A stretch of DNA of 64,000 nt from Thalassolituus sp. UBA674 (GTDB taxonomy: Bacteria; Pseudomonadota; Gammaproteobacteria; Pseudomonadales; Oceanobacteraceae). The notes under the pieces were generated by a model. That model was not told the origin of the DNA. It saw only the letters and a list, made by a program, of their open reading frames with translations, and did not search any database. Location of the stretch: NCBI GenBank assembly GCA_002298335.1, contig DBNK01000003.1, forward strand, positions 104,336 to 168,335, in the 5' to 3' direction. Positions 18,961 through 27,478 of this stretch are shown piece after piece (position 1 is the first letter of the stretch; each line of letters begins with the position of its first letter). The position numbers and the translations under genes were made by a program.

Positions 18961-19067
18961 AGGCTTTTACAGTCAGGATCAAAAAAAGAAAAGGCGCAGA
19001 TAACCTGATCCACGCCCTGCAGCCAGCTGAGCGACGGGTGTCGCCAGTGGCAGAATAACTTTGGGTC

Positions 19068-19451
19068 TTACTCGCAGATGGCCGCGTAGGCTTCAGCGTC
19101 CATCAGGTCGTCCAGCACTGAGCTGTCGCTGATTTCCATCTTGAAGAACCAGGCTTCACCGTATGGGTCTGAGTTCACGGTTTCCGGGGCGTCGACCAGC
19201 TCTTCGTTGATGGCAACGATGCGGCCCGGGATCGGTGCGTAGATGTCAGAGGCTGCCTTGACCGATTCAACCACCGCGATTTCCTGTTCGGCTTCGACCT
19301 CAGTGCCAACTTCCGGCAGCTCAACAAACACCACGTCGCCCAGCTGTTCCTGCGCAAAATGGGTGATGCCAACGGTCACGGTGCCGTCACCGTCGTCACG
19401 GATCCACTCGTGGGAGGAAACGTATTTCAGATCTTCTGGGGTATTGCTCAT
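19068..19451 (-). CDS. gcvH: glycine cleavage system H protein
   Basis: This 127-residue lipoyl carrier shuttles the aminomethyl group between GcvP and GcvT. The lipoylated lysine is in VVESVKAASDIYAP (about residue 65). The opening LKYVSSHEWIRDD and the closing DAEAYAAICE are typical. I prefer ATG 19451 with GGAG six nt upstream over the GTG at 19463. It lies 107 nt upstream of gcvP and 94 nt downstream of gcvT. Confidence 0.96.
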   Translation of the reverse strand: MSNTPEDLKYVSSHEWIRDDGDGTVTVGITHFAQEQLGDVVFVELPEVGTEVEAEQEIAVVESVKAASDIYAPIPGRIVAINEELVDAPETVNSDPYGEAWFFKMEISDSSVLDDLMDAEAYAAICE

Positions 19452-19545
19452 TTTGCTCTCCACTTCGTGCTCTTAAAAACGAGCCGGAAAATTTTTCGGC
19501 GATTATATAGGTTAGGGCTGCTGAATTCAGTCCGATTTATGCGCT

Positions 19546-20628
19546 TCAGTCGAATTGCTTCTGACCATTGCGTACAAACGGCAGTCTGATCACCCGTACA
19601 TCGGTCAGTTTACCGCGCAGATCCACCTGCGCGGTGTCACCGGTGTCTGCCGGAACCCGTGCCATGGCGATGGAGCACTGCAGGGTGGGTGAGAAAGTAC
19701 CTGAGGTGACTTCACCTTCACCAACGCCTTCAACCACGACCTTCTGGTGTGAGCGCATCACACCGCGGCCTTCCAGAACCAGACCCACCTGTTTCATGGC
19801 CACGCCAGAGGCTTTCTCTTCTTCCAGTGCTTCTCGGCCGATAAAGTCACGTTCTTCCGGTTTCCAGGCAATGGTCCAGCCCATGCCGGCGACGAGCGGT
19901 GAGGTGTTCTCGTCCATGTCGTTGCCGTAAAGGTTCATCCCGGCTTCGAGGCGCAGGGTATCACGCGCACCGAGACCCGCCGGTTGCACACCGGCGTCGA
20001 TCAGGGTCTGCCAGAAGGCTGCGGCTTCTTCTTCGGGGATCATGATTTCAAGACCGTCTTCGCCGGTGTAACCGGTGCGGGCAAAGAACCAGCCAGACTG
20101 TGGCTGGCCCATGAAAATCTTCAGACCACTGATCAGGTCAGCGGCCTGCGGCTTCACTTGCTTAACGATGTCGATGGCTTGCGGGCCCTGCACGGCGATC
20201 ATGGCCAGCTCCGGGCGCTCGGTCAGGCTGATGTCGAAGCCTTTGGCATGGGCGGTCATCCACTCAAGGTCTTTCTCACGGGTGGCGCAGTTCACGACGG
20301 TGCGGTACCAGCCGTCCATGCGGTACACGATCAGGTCATCAATCACGCCGCCGGACTGATTGAGCATGCCGCTGTACAGCGCTTTGCCGGTATCTTTGAG
20401 TTTATCGACGTCGTTGGCGAGCAGTTTCTGCAGATAGTCTTTGGCATCCTGGCCGCGGATGTCGACGATGGTCATGTGCGAGACATCGAACATACCGGCT
20501 TTGGTGCGTACCGCGTTGTGTTCCTGAATCTGGGAACCGTAGTTCACCGGCATGTCCCAGCCGCCGAAATCGACCATTTTGCCGTTGGCTTCGAGGTGTT
20601 TTGCGTAAAGTGCGGTACGTTTGGCCAT
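19546..20628 (-). CDS. gcvT: aminomethyltransferase, T protein
   Basis: This 360-residue tetrahydrofolate-dependent aminomethyltransferase releases ammonia and forms 5,10-methylene-THF. Typical stretches are VDFGGWDMPVNYGSQIQEH near residue 17, AGMFDVSHM near residue 44, and TGYTGEDGLEIMIP near residue 190. The N-terminus MAKRTALYAKHLEANGK is a normal GcvT start. The upstream sequence CAGGAAGACTC offers a moderate SD. First gene of the glycine cleavage run. I looked upstream for a tandem glycine riboswitch and saw none. Confidence 0.97.
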   Translation of the reverse strand: MAKRTALYAKHLEANGKMVDFGGWDMPVNYGSQIQEHNAVRTKAGMFDVSHMTIVDIRGQDAKDYLQKLLANDVDKLKDTGKALYSGMLNQSGGVIDDLIVYRMDGWYRTVVNCATREKDLEWMTAHAKGFDISLTERPELAMIAVQGPQAIDIVKQVKPQAADLISGLKIFMGQPQSGWFFARTGYTGEDGLEIMIPEEEAAAFWQTLIDAGVQPAGLGARDTLRLEAGMNLYGNDMDENTSPLVAGMGWTIAWKPEERDFIGREALEEEKASGVAMKQVGLVLEGRGVMRSHQKVVVEGVGEGEVTSGTFSPTLQCSIAMARVPADTGDTAQVDLRGKLTDVRVIRLPFVRNGQKQFD

Positions 20629-20691
20629 GAGTCTTCCTGTTGAAACAGAGGCTCCGGGATGGTCCTGCCACTCCGGAAAAAAGGCCGGTGA

Positions 20692-20697
20692 TTATAC
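20692..20697 (-). promoter_or_regulatory. candidate -10 box for gcvT
   Basis: A perfect TATAAT on the reverse strand, 64 nt before the gcvT start. The -35 position (CTGTGC, 17-nt spacing) is poor, so an activator may be needed. Confidence 0.4.
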
Positions 20698-20723
20698 CCC
20701 CTGACAGGCGCCCCGCACAGTCG

Positions 20724-20759
20724 CTGGCCGGAATGTCCGTAGTGACAGTTTCCGGCCAG
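20724..20759. repeat. large inverted repeat after the antiporter gene
   Basis: Perfect 10-bp arms CTGGCCGGAA and TTCCGGCCAG, with a second short stem TGTC/GACA inside. No T run follows directly. It is probably a transcript-end structure of the antiporter gene. Confidence 0.5.
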
Positions 20760-20769
20760 CGGACCGGCC

Positions 20770-22614
20770 TTATCTGCGCTCCGGTTTTTCCTCTTTCGCT
20801 TTTGGCTCGTCAGGTTCCGGGTTGAACAGGCTGATGATCTTCCATTCCGCTTCCGGTCTGATCTCACGGCCGACAATCAGAGGACGGATGCGGTTGCGGG
20901 TGTTGATGGCAAACAGCGGCGTGGCTTTTTTGCTGTTGGCGGCGAGAAAGTCATCCCAGGTGAACTCGTCCGACAGGCGTGTGGTTCGGATAGTCCCTCC
21001 CTGCGCTAACAGGCTGGAGAACTTGCCGAAGGTCAGACTGTCGCTGAACAGGTACTGGCCGCGGTGATCTTCACCGGCCTGATGTTTGTCGTTGAGCAGG
21101 CTGTCTGAGGTCTGTACGGAATAGGTGAAGTCGCGCCCCAGAATACTGCCGAAACGCATGCCTGCCATGGTGTTGTAGTTGTGGTCCGGGGTCATGGCCA
21201 GCATACGCCCGATGCCGGTCAGGTCGAGACGGTTCTCAGCGTATTCCGACAGCGGGTTACCGAAGAAGGTGGCCAGTCCGTCCATGCGCGCGGCGCGGAT
21301 GTTCTGCCAGTTGGAATCGGTCAGCAGCACACGCACCTCCTGCTTTTTCAGCTCGGCGGCAATGGCCCGGGCAGCGCGGTTGGCACCGATGATGAGGAAG
21401 CCTTCCGGTTCCGGATCAGCCACCTTGAGCCAGCGGGCGACAACGCCTGCCGTGGCACTCTGCAGCACCACTGTGCCGAAAATCACCGCAAAGGTCAGAG
21501 GTACCAGCAGGCTGGCGCCTTCTTCTCCGGCGGCTTCCAGTTTCAGGGCAAACAGGGCTGACACGGCGGCAGCGACAATACCGCGCGGCGCGATCCAGGC
21601 CAGCATGGCGCGCTCACGCCAGGTCAGATCGGTGCCAAAGGTCGATAGCCATACCGACAGTGGGCGGGCGACAAACTGAATGATGGCGAGCAGGGCTACG
21701 GCCATCCAGCCCAGGGCCAGCAGGTCATCAAGGGTGAGACGCGCGGCAAGGATGATGAACAGACCGGAGATCAGCACGATGGTGAGGTTCTCCTTGAAGT
21801 GCAGGATTTCCTCAATGCGGATGGAGCGCTGATTAGCCAGCCACATCCCCATCAGGGTCACGGCCAGCAGGCCGGATTCGTGGGCGAGCGTATCGGCCAC
21901 GCCGAACACCAGCAGCACCATGGACAGGGTGGCGAGGTTCTTCAGGTAATCCGGCACCCGGCGGCGCTTCATCATAAATGTCAGCAGCCAGCCGCCGGCG
22001 ATCCCGGAGACGGTTCCGGCGGCGATGATTTCCACCAGAGCCAGCAGGCCGCTGGTGATGCTGTCGGAGCGGCCCTGGGTGACGATCACTTCGAACACGA
22101 CAACCACCAGAAGGGCGCCGAGCGGATCGATCAGGATGCCTTCCCAGCGCAGGATATTACTGATGTTGGCGTTGGGGCGCACAGTACGCAGCATGGGCAC
22201 AATCACCGTCGGGCCGGTGACGACAGTGAGAGCACCGAACAGCACACTCAGCTCCCAGCCGATGTCGAACAGGAAGTGCGTGGCCGCTGCCACCACACCC
22301 CAGGTTGCCAGTGCACCGACCGTGATCAGGCGCTGCACGACTCCGCGTTTGGAACGTATTTCCTCAAGGTCGAGGGTCAGGCTGCCTTCAAACAGAATCA
22401 CCGCCACGGCCAGAGACACCAGCGGAAACAACAGGTCGCCGAAGGTTTCTTCAAAGTTCATCAGCCCCACACCCGGGCCGATGATGAGACCGGCGGCCAG
22501 CAGGAACAGAATGGCCGGAAGTTTCACCCGCCATGCGAGCCACTGGCAGAAAAACGCGATGATGCCGACGAGGGAAAAGATAAGAACGGTGTTATGAATC
22601 ACAGGAACGTCCAC
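20770..22614 (-). CDS. CPA1-type cation/proton antiporter with C-terminal TrkA-N-like domain
   Basis: This 614-residue inner-membrane protein has about 12 membrane segments in the first 400 residues, with ILFEGSLTLDLEEI and GPTVIVPMLRTVRPN, both typical of NhaP-type antiporters. WEGILIDPLGALL carries the conserved acidic pair region (ID). From about residue 420, GFLIIGANRAARAIAAEL opens a Rossmann-type regulatory domain. A charged tail rich in E and K closes it. It exchanges Na+ or K+ for H+ across the inner membrane; which ion is not shown. The start is a GTG at 22614 with no good SD, so a nearby GTG could also serve. Confidence 0.9.
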   Translation of the reverse strand: MDVPVIHNTVLIFSLVGIIAFFCQWLAWRVKLPAILFLLAAGLIIGPGVGLMNFEETFGDLLFPLVSLAVAVILFEGSLTLDLEEIRSKRGVVQRLITVGALATWGVVAAATHFLFDIGWELSVLFGALTVVTGPTVIVPMLRTVRPNANISNILRWEGILIDPLGALLVVVVFEVIVTQGRSDSITSGLLALVEIIAAGTVSGIAGGWLLTFMMKRRRVPDYLKNLATLSMVLLVFGVADTLAHESGLLAVTLMGMWLANQRSIRIEEILHFKENLTIVLISGLFIILAARLTLDDLLALGWMAVALLAIIQFVARPLSVWLSTFGTDLTWRERAMLAWIAPRGIVAAAVSALFALKLEAAGEEGASLLVPLTFAVIFGTVVLQSATAGVVARWLKVADPEPEGFLIIGANRAARAIAAELKKQEVRVLLTDSNWQNIRAARMDGLATFFGNPLSEYAENRLDLTGIGRMLAMTPDHNYNTMAGMRFGSILGRDFTYSVQTSDSLLNDKHQAGEDHRGQYLFSDSLTFGKFSSLLAQGGTIRTTRLSDEFTWDDFLAANSKKATPLFAINTRNRIRPLIVGREIRPEAEWKIISLFNPEPDEPKAKEEKPERR

Positions 22615-22744
22615 TGTTGAGGCGCCTTGTCAGGGGTTGTGGGAAACACGCATTGTATAGGGTGTGTCTAAGTTTTCCAGAAACACAGGGGCTTGGATGT
22701 GATTCTGCCCGTAAGGTTCTGACGGCCGGGTTCATCTGGCCGGT

Positions 22745-23701
22745 TTATGGTGTCAGCACCAGTGTAGGCCGGAAGTAATAGGGTTGGCTGAATTTCTCCG
22801 GCACCGGCGGTACCGGGCTGACGCTCAGAGCGGCTTTGCGGGCCCAGTTGTCGGTGAGCGGGTTACCGCTGCTGTCGATGATGCTCACCCCGGTAATGAC
22901 TGAGCCGTACTGGATTTTGATTTCCAGGCGTACAGTGCCGGCAATGCCTTTGGGGTGATCCGGCAGGCGGGCGTTCAGGTGGGCAACCAGCAGTTCGTAA
23001 TAGGCCCGCTCCAGTGGGTCAGAAAAGGACTCTGCGTCACCCTGTGTCTGCAGGGAGGATGGCGGAGCCGGTGTGCTGGGTGTGGGTGTGACATCGGTTT
23101 CCGGGGTTACCACGGTCGCCGGCGGTTTGGGTGTGTTCACCGGGGCAGGTTTCTCGCGGACTGATTCAGTAACGGGTTCTTTCTGCGCCGGGGTCTCTTC
23201 CGTCAGGGGCTGCTTGTCCGCCTGCGGAGTCTTGCGCGGTGATACTGTGCTGGTGATGACCTTCTCCGGCGAACTGGCCCGGGCTTCCGGACGGCTTACG
23301 GGGGTTGCCGGTGCCGGGGCTGCCGGTGTTTTCACCGATGCCGGTGGCTCTTCTGTGATCTCACCGCGGCGATCTTCGGTGTCATCGCGTTGTGCGATGT
23401 CGGTCTGCAGTTCGGCGTGAAACACCCTGGGGCGTTCACTCACTTCCGGTACCGGGGAGTGGATAAAAAACAGCAGCAGGTGCAACACCACTGAAATCAC
23501 CACAGCCAGCAGAACCCGGCGGCTGGTGCGCCGGTCGAGGAAAGGCTGCGACGGATAGCGGTCATTGTCGGGTTGCAAAGGCACGGGCGTCAGGTTCACG
23601 TGATTCAGGTTGCTCTGGCTGAACTGCTGTTTGTCTTTTCTGGCGTACGGATCGTTCCCCGGGCCTGTGGCGTCAATTGACACTCCGGGGCGCTCGGGCA
23701 T
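22745..23701 (-). CDS. TonB family energy transducer
   Basis: This 318-residue protein is drawn from ATG 23701 (MPERPGVS). The frame is open to an ATG at 23773, but that start would overlap the divergent gene's SD and start. A single membrane helix near residue 62 contains SVVLH, the S-x3-H pattern TonB uses to contact ExbB/ExbD. A Pro/Thr/Glu-rich periplasmic spacer runs over about residues 95-225. The C-terminal TonB fold is around GTVRLEIKIQYGSVITGVSI, ending in YYFRPTLVLTP. It powers outer-membrane receptors using the proton gradient. No exbB or exbD adjoins it, so it must use genes elsewhere. Confidence 0.85.
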   Translation of the reverse strand: MPERPGVSIDATGPGNDPYARKDKQQFSQSNLNHVNLTPVPLQPDNDRYPSQPFLDRRTSRRVLLAVVISVVLHLLLFFIHSPVPEVSERPRVFHAELQTDIAQRDDTEDRRGEITEEPPASVKTPAAPAPATPVSRPEARASSPEKVITSTVSPRKTPQADKQPLTEETPAQKEPVTESVREKPAPVNTPKPPATVVTPETDVTPTPSTPAPPSSLQTQGDAESFSDPLERAYYELLVAHLNARLPDHPKGIAGTVRLEIKIQYGSVITGVSIIDSSGNPLTDNWARKAALSVSPVPPVPEKFSQPYYFRPTLVLTP

Positions 23702-23771
23702 GCTGCGTGCAGCCTTTATGGATACCGTTTCTAAGAATAACACTTCGCAGGCTGCCCCACAGGAGAATGCC

Positions 23772-25232
23772 ATGGACCGTCAGTTTTTCATTCCGCCCGC
23801 TGCCGTGATCGGCTCCACCGTTGAAACTAAGGTCCTCGACCTGCTCAACAGCTTCGCAACCACCGACGACTTTGACGTGATTCAGGACCGCGCCGGTCTG
23901 GGTTATGCCATCGGTGATGGCGGCGTTGCCATTGGTGATACCGTGGCGCAGCGTATTCTGGATATCCGCCCGGCCGGCGGCTTTACCAGCCTGACCGAAC
24001 TGGTCGATATCGGTTTTACCTTTGTGCCTAAGGTGCCCGGTTTCGGGCCGGATAAGTTCTCGGATCTGGTGATGTCAGCCATTGCTCTGAGCGGCGGTGA
24101 CAAGTGGTCGCTCAGTGGTTCGTTCCGCTCGGTTGATCCGGCGGAGCTGGAAGACTTTAACGCCAACTCAGAGGACATGGGCAGGCTGGAGCGGGCGCGC
24201 GCCATCCGCGAGCTGATGGCAGGTACGCTGATGACGGAATCCATCGACGTGATCGTGTTTGGTCGCTTCCGTGGTTCGTCGCTGGATATTGTCGTGCCGC
24301 TGCTGGCGATTCAGACCGACGGCGGAGGCGAATACCGCTTTGATAACCTCACCTTCGATTACGAAGAATTCTGTCTGGTGGCGGCGAAATCGGACAGTGA
24401 GGGCTTCTTCCACCGTTCTGGCGCCATGACCTTCAGCGGCGACGATATGGAATACCGCCCGGTGCTGATTCAGCAGGCCTTTACTCTTGAAAACGACGAA
24501 TTCCGCGAGACCATCGAAGAGAAGGCCGGATCATCGGTCGATGGCGATAAGATCCTGGAGGAGATTACCTCCAGCTTCAAAGACGGCTACATCGAGCTGC
24601 GCGGGACGATTCTGGCGCCGAATACCCTGCTGTGGGCGGACAGCCGCATCACCTTTACCAATGAGCTGCGCTTTCTGCCGACGCACTTCACCCCGGGCTG
24701 GGTCAATGATCTGGAAGAGGTGATCGGTGTGTCGTCGGTAACCACGGAGCAGAATCACTCCAATGCCGGTTTCATCATTCTGGCGGTGCTGGCTTTCTTC
24801 CTGCCCGGCGGCCTGTTCTGGGGTTCGCTGCTGACCATTCTGTTTATTCTCAAAGACCGTCAGCTCGACAACAGTGAAGACACCAAAGCACTGATCGCCG
24901 ATGCCCTGTCAGAGGCGTTTACCGACGAGTTCATGAACACGCTGGAAGAAACCGTGGATGAGCAGATTAACGGTATTGGCCATCAGGTGGATGATTTTGC
25001 CGATGAGGTGCTGGAGGAACTGCCGGACATATTGCCGGGTTCGGATGACCGTCAGGAAGACCGTGCAGCCGAGCGCGAGCAGCGCCGCGCAGACCTGATT
25101 GACTACATGTCCGGCCGGGTGACCGTGGAAAGCGTGGTTACCACACCCACTGAACTGACCATGCAGCTCTGGGTCACCACACCGATCGGCGATGAATCGT
25201 TTGACTGGACGCCGGTGCCGGACGAGGGTTGA
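23772..25232 (+). CDS. HhH-motif protein with a mid-to-late membrane hairpin, function unknown
   Basis: I do not recognise this 486-residue protein as a known family. Residues 50-100 look like a helix-hairpin-helix unit of ComEA type (AIGDTVAQRILDIRPAGGF, then LTELVDIGF and VPGFGPDKF). A mixed acidic region follows. Residues 330-360 are strongly hydrophobic (AGFIILAVLAFFLPGG), enough for one or two membrane passes. The acidic helical tail runs from 365 to 455, and a short beta-rich end follows. No signal peptide is seen. ATG 23772 has AGGAG six nt upstream; longer starts lack an SD. Divergent from the TonB gene and convergent with bioD. Confidence 0.75.
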   Translation: MDRQFFIPPAAVIGSTVETKVLDLLNSFATTDDFDVIQDRAGLGYAIGDGGVAIGDTVAQRILDIRPAGGFTSLTELVDIGFTFVPKVPGFGPDKFSDLVMSAIALSGGDKWSLSGSFRSVDPAELEDFNANSEDMGRLERARAIRELMAGTLMTESIDVIVFGRFRGSSLDIVVPLLAIQTDGGGEYRFDNLTFDYEEFCLVAAKSDSEGFFHRSGAMTFSGDDMEYRPVLIQQAFTLENDEFRETIEEKAGSSVDGDKILEEITSSFKDGYIELRGTILAPNTLLWADSRITFTNELRFLPTHFTPGWVNDLEEVIGVSSVTTEQNHSNAGFIILAVLAFFLPGGLFWGSLLTILFILKDRQLDNSEDTKALIADALSEAFTDEFMNTLEETVDEQINGIGHQVDDFADEVLEELPDILPGSDDRQEDRAAEREQRRADLIDYMSGRVTVESVVTTPTELTMQLWVTTPIGDESFDWTPVPDEG

Positions 25233-25251
25233 GCCCCGGGATACTCAAGAA

Positions 25252-25268
25252 AGCAGGATAAGCCTGCT
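25252..25268. terminator. small hairpin between convergent genes
   Basis: AGCAGG, loop ATAAG, CCTGCT sits between the HhH-protein stop and the bioD stop. It has no T run, so it is at best a weak terminator. Confidence 0.3.
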
Positions 25269-25969
25269 CAGGCAGCGGGCCAGCGCAGGCAGTTGGCGAC
25301 CGCTGTCAGCTGTTCTGCATCAAAGGGATCAATACCACTCAGGTGCGGCACAGTGCCCAGATGGGGAATGCCGCGGCGCTCAAACCACTGCAGCAGGTAA
25401 TTGAGGTTGTCCTGCTGTACATCCATGTGCGGGTCGATGCCGTTGGCGACCCAGCCCGCGACCTGCAGGCCATCGGCTTCAATGGCTTCTGCTGTCAGGC
25501 AGGCGTGATTGATACAGCCGAGACGTAAACCCACCACCAGAATGACCGGCAGCCGGAGTTCACGGGCAAAATCCGCCAGAGTCTCGCTGTCGTTCAGTGG
25601 CACACGCCAGCCGCCGGCGCCTTCGATGATCTGTTTGTCTGCGGTCTGCGCCAGTCCTTCAACACAGGCTGCTTTGAGGCTGGCCACGGTCAGAGAGATA
25701 TCTGCCTGCTGCGCGGCGATGTGCGGCGCAATGGCGGGTTCAAAGGTCAGCGGGTTGTGTACGGCATAGTCCTGCGGCGGGTGGCTGTAGCGCTGATGCA
25801 GCAGGGCGTCGCGGTTCTGCAGACGGCCATCGAGCCAGTCACTGCCGGAGGCCACCGGCTTGAGGCCAAAGCTGGTCTGGCCATCGAGTTGCGCGCGGTA
25901 GAGCAGGGCGGCGCTGATCAGGGATTTACCGGCGTCGGTGTCGGTTCCGGTGAGGAAATAACGCTTCAT
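25268..25969 (-). CDS. bioD: dethiobiotin synthetase
   Basis: This 233-residue ATP-dependent carboxylase closes the ureido ring of dethiobiotin. The P-loop is GTDTDAGKS at residue 8, the substrate lysine is in GLKPVASG, and IIEGAGGWRVPL near residue 118 is a typical second motif. Its start overlaps the bioC stop by 4 nt (ATGA). Last gene of the bioF-bioH-bioC-bioD run. bioB is not in the window. Confidence 0.95.
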   Translation of the reverse strand: MKRYFLTGTDTDAGKSLISAALLYRAQLDGQTSFGLKPVASGSDWLDGRLQNRDALLHQRYSHPPQDYAVHNPLTFEPAIAPHIAAQQADISLTVASLKAACVEGLAQTADKQIIEGAGGWRVPLNDSETLADFARELRLPVILVVGLRLGCINHACLTAEAIEADGLQVAGWVANGIDPHMDVQQDNLNYLLQWFERRGIPHLGTVPHLSGIDPFDAEQLTAVANCLRWPAA

Positions 25970-26754
25970 AGGTGGATCTCAGGTTTACGGGCAGACAACC
26001 ACAGCACGTCGTAGCTCAGCGGATAACGCCCGGCGGCATTGACCGGGTAATGTTCGGCTAACAGGCGCAGCGCAGCGCGGCCACCCAGACCTTCGCGGCG
26101 CCCGGGGTTCACATTGGTGGCGCCGATCTGTTTCAGGTATTGCAGCAGCTCAGTGAGACTGCGGTATTCCGGGCGGATGACGTCGGTGCGGGTCTCAATG
26201 TCGCTGAACCCTAGTGCATGCAGGTGCGCGAGCAGCTCGTCCTGTGGCAGAAACTCATTCACGTGTGGACGCTGGTCAATGGCCTGCCACGCCTGTTTGA
26301 TCTCATGATGCGTGCCGGGCAACAGGGTTGCTATCAGCATACGGCCACCGGGTTTCAGCAGGCGCCGCCATTCACTCAGGGTGGTGCGGGTATCTTCGCT
26401 CCACTGCAGCATCAGACTGGAAACAATGCCATCCGCGCAGTTGTCCGGCAGGGGAATGGTATCGGCGTCGGATTCCAGCAGGTTCAGACCGGTAAGGCCT
26501 GTCCCGTGCACTGCAGCCTGCTCCAGCATTCCGGCGGCGATATCGATGCCGGTGATCTGTCCGGCCCCCAGACGGGCGAGCTGGGGCAGTGCTGCGCCGG
26601 TTCCGCAGCCGATATCCAGCCAGTGACCGGAAATCCCGCTGGCCAGATTCAGCAGCTGTTGCAGAACCTGCTGCTGCACCCGGGCTGCAGCGTCGTAGCT
26701 TGGCGCCGCCCGGCTGAACTGGCGTGCGACCAGCTGCTTATCACGTGGCGCCAT
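25966..26754 (-). CDS. bioC: malonyl-ACP O-methyltransferase
   Basis: This 262-residue SAM-dependent methyltransferase starts biotin synthesis by masking the malonyl-ACP carboxyl group as a methyl ester. Motif I reads WLDIGCGTGAALPQL (near residue 46), and motif II-like IVSSLMLQWSED and motif III-like LKPGGRMLIATLLPG follow. The N-terminal ARQFSRAAPSYDAAARVQ is the typical BioC opening. I chose ATG 26754 because AGGAGG lies 6 nt upstream; starts at 26760 or 26784 are less well placed. It overlaps bioH by 14 nt. Confidence 0.93.
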   Translation of the reverse strand: MAPRDKQLVARQFSRAAPSYDAAARVQQQVLQQLLNLASGISGHWLDIGCGTGAALPQLARLGAGQITGIDIAAGMLEQAAVHGTGLTGLNLLESDADTIPLPDNCADGIVSSLMLQWSEDTRTTLSEWRRLLKPGGRMLIATLLPGTHHEIKQAWQAIDQRPHVNEFLPQDELLAHLHALGFSDIETRTDVIRPEYRSLTELLQYLKQIGATNVNPGRREGLGGRAALRLLAEHYPVNAAGRYPLSYDVLWLSARKPEIHL

Positions 26755-27478
26755 GGTCATCCTCCTGAGCGAATGCCGCCACAACCAGCAGTGGCCGCAA
26801 CCAGTGCAGCAGCTCCTGCTGGCCTTCTGGTGTCAGGAAAAACGCATGACTGCCAGACTGGCTGTAAGACGCCGGAGCCAGTCCCTGCGCCTGCAGGGCG
26901 TCGGTCTGACTGTAAAAGTGCACGCCCGGTAAGGCCGGAGCCTCCAGTGTGAACTGCGTCAGCCAGTTCAGCGAGTCAGTCAAAGTGGGGGATGCTTCCA
27001 GCTGGTGATCCTTCAGAGCTTTCATCAGAGCGCGGGGATCGTCAGCCCCCTGAGTACAGAGGCTGATAAACCGTTTCAGTGTCTTGTCTGGGCTGGCATT
27101 CAAGCCGCTGCAGAAGGCATCGAAATCGCTGCTTGCCATGCCGTCGTGTTCTGCATCGGCCAGAAAGTGCTTGCCAGTCGCCAGGGTCACCAGCGCCGCG
27201 GCGTTTGCGCTCTCAGCGGCAAGCGTTGCGATGGCACCACCCAGTGACCAGCCAACCCAGATGGCGTTGGCCGGGGCATCCGCCGCCAGTGTGCAGGCCT
27301 GATCCAGTGAGCTGGCGGTGTTCTGGTAATCTGCGATCCAGTGTTGTCCCGGCAGCGCTTCCCAGAAAGGGCGGAATACCTCTGCACTGAAGCTCCAGCC
27401 CGGCAGCCAGCACCAGTTCTGTTCCAGATCGCCCTCTTTGTGTAAGGGGGTATCCGCAAGGCTCCAGAAACTGCTCAT
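26741..27478 (-). CDS. bioH: pimeloyl-ACP methyl ester carboxylesterase
   Basis: This 245-residue alpha/beta hydrolase removes the methyl mask set by BioC. The nucleophile elbow is WVGWSLGGAI (Ser near residue 78). An Asp in YSQTDAL and a His in GSHAFFL complete a triad. The oxyanion region is CWLPGWSF near residue 23. It is slightly shorter than E. coli BioH. It lies between bioF (4-nt overlap) and bioC (14-nt overlap), which supports the assignment more firmly than sequence alone, since hydrolases of this fold are hard to tell apart. Confidence 0.85.
   Translation of the reverse strand: MSSFWSLADTPLHKEGDLEQNWCWLPGWSFSAEVFRPFWEALPGQHWIADYQNTASSLDQACTLAADAPANAIWVGWSLGGAIATLAAESANAAALVTLATGKHFLADAEHDGMASSDFDAFCSGLNASPDKTLKRFISLCTQGADDPRALMKALKDHQLEASPTLTDSLNWLTQFTLEAPALPGVHFYSQTDALQAQGLAPASYSQSGSHAFFLTPEGQQELLHWLRPLLVVAAFAQEDDHGAT

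Noticed and set aside
20629..20769. Glycine riboswitch upstream of gcvT
   Set aside because: The expected conserved core and tandem layout are not there, and the likely leader after the TATAAT box is only about 60 nt.
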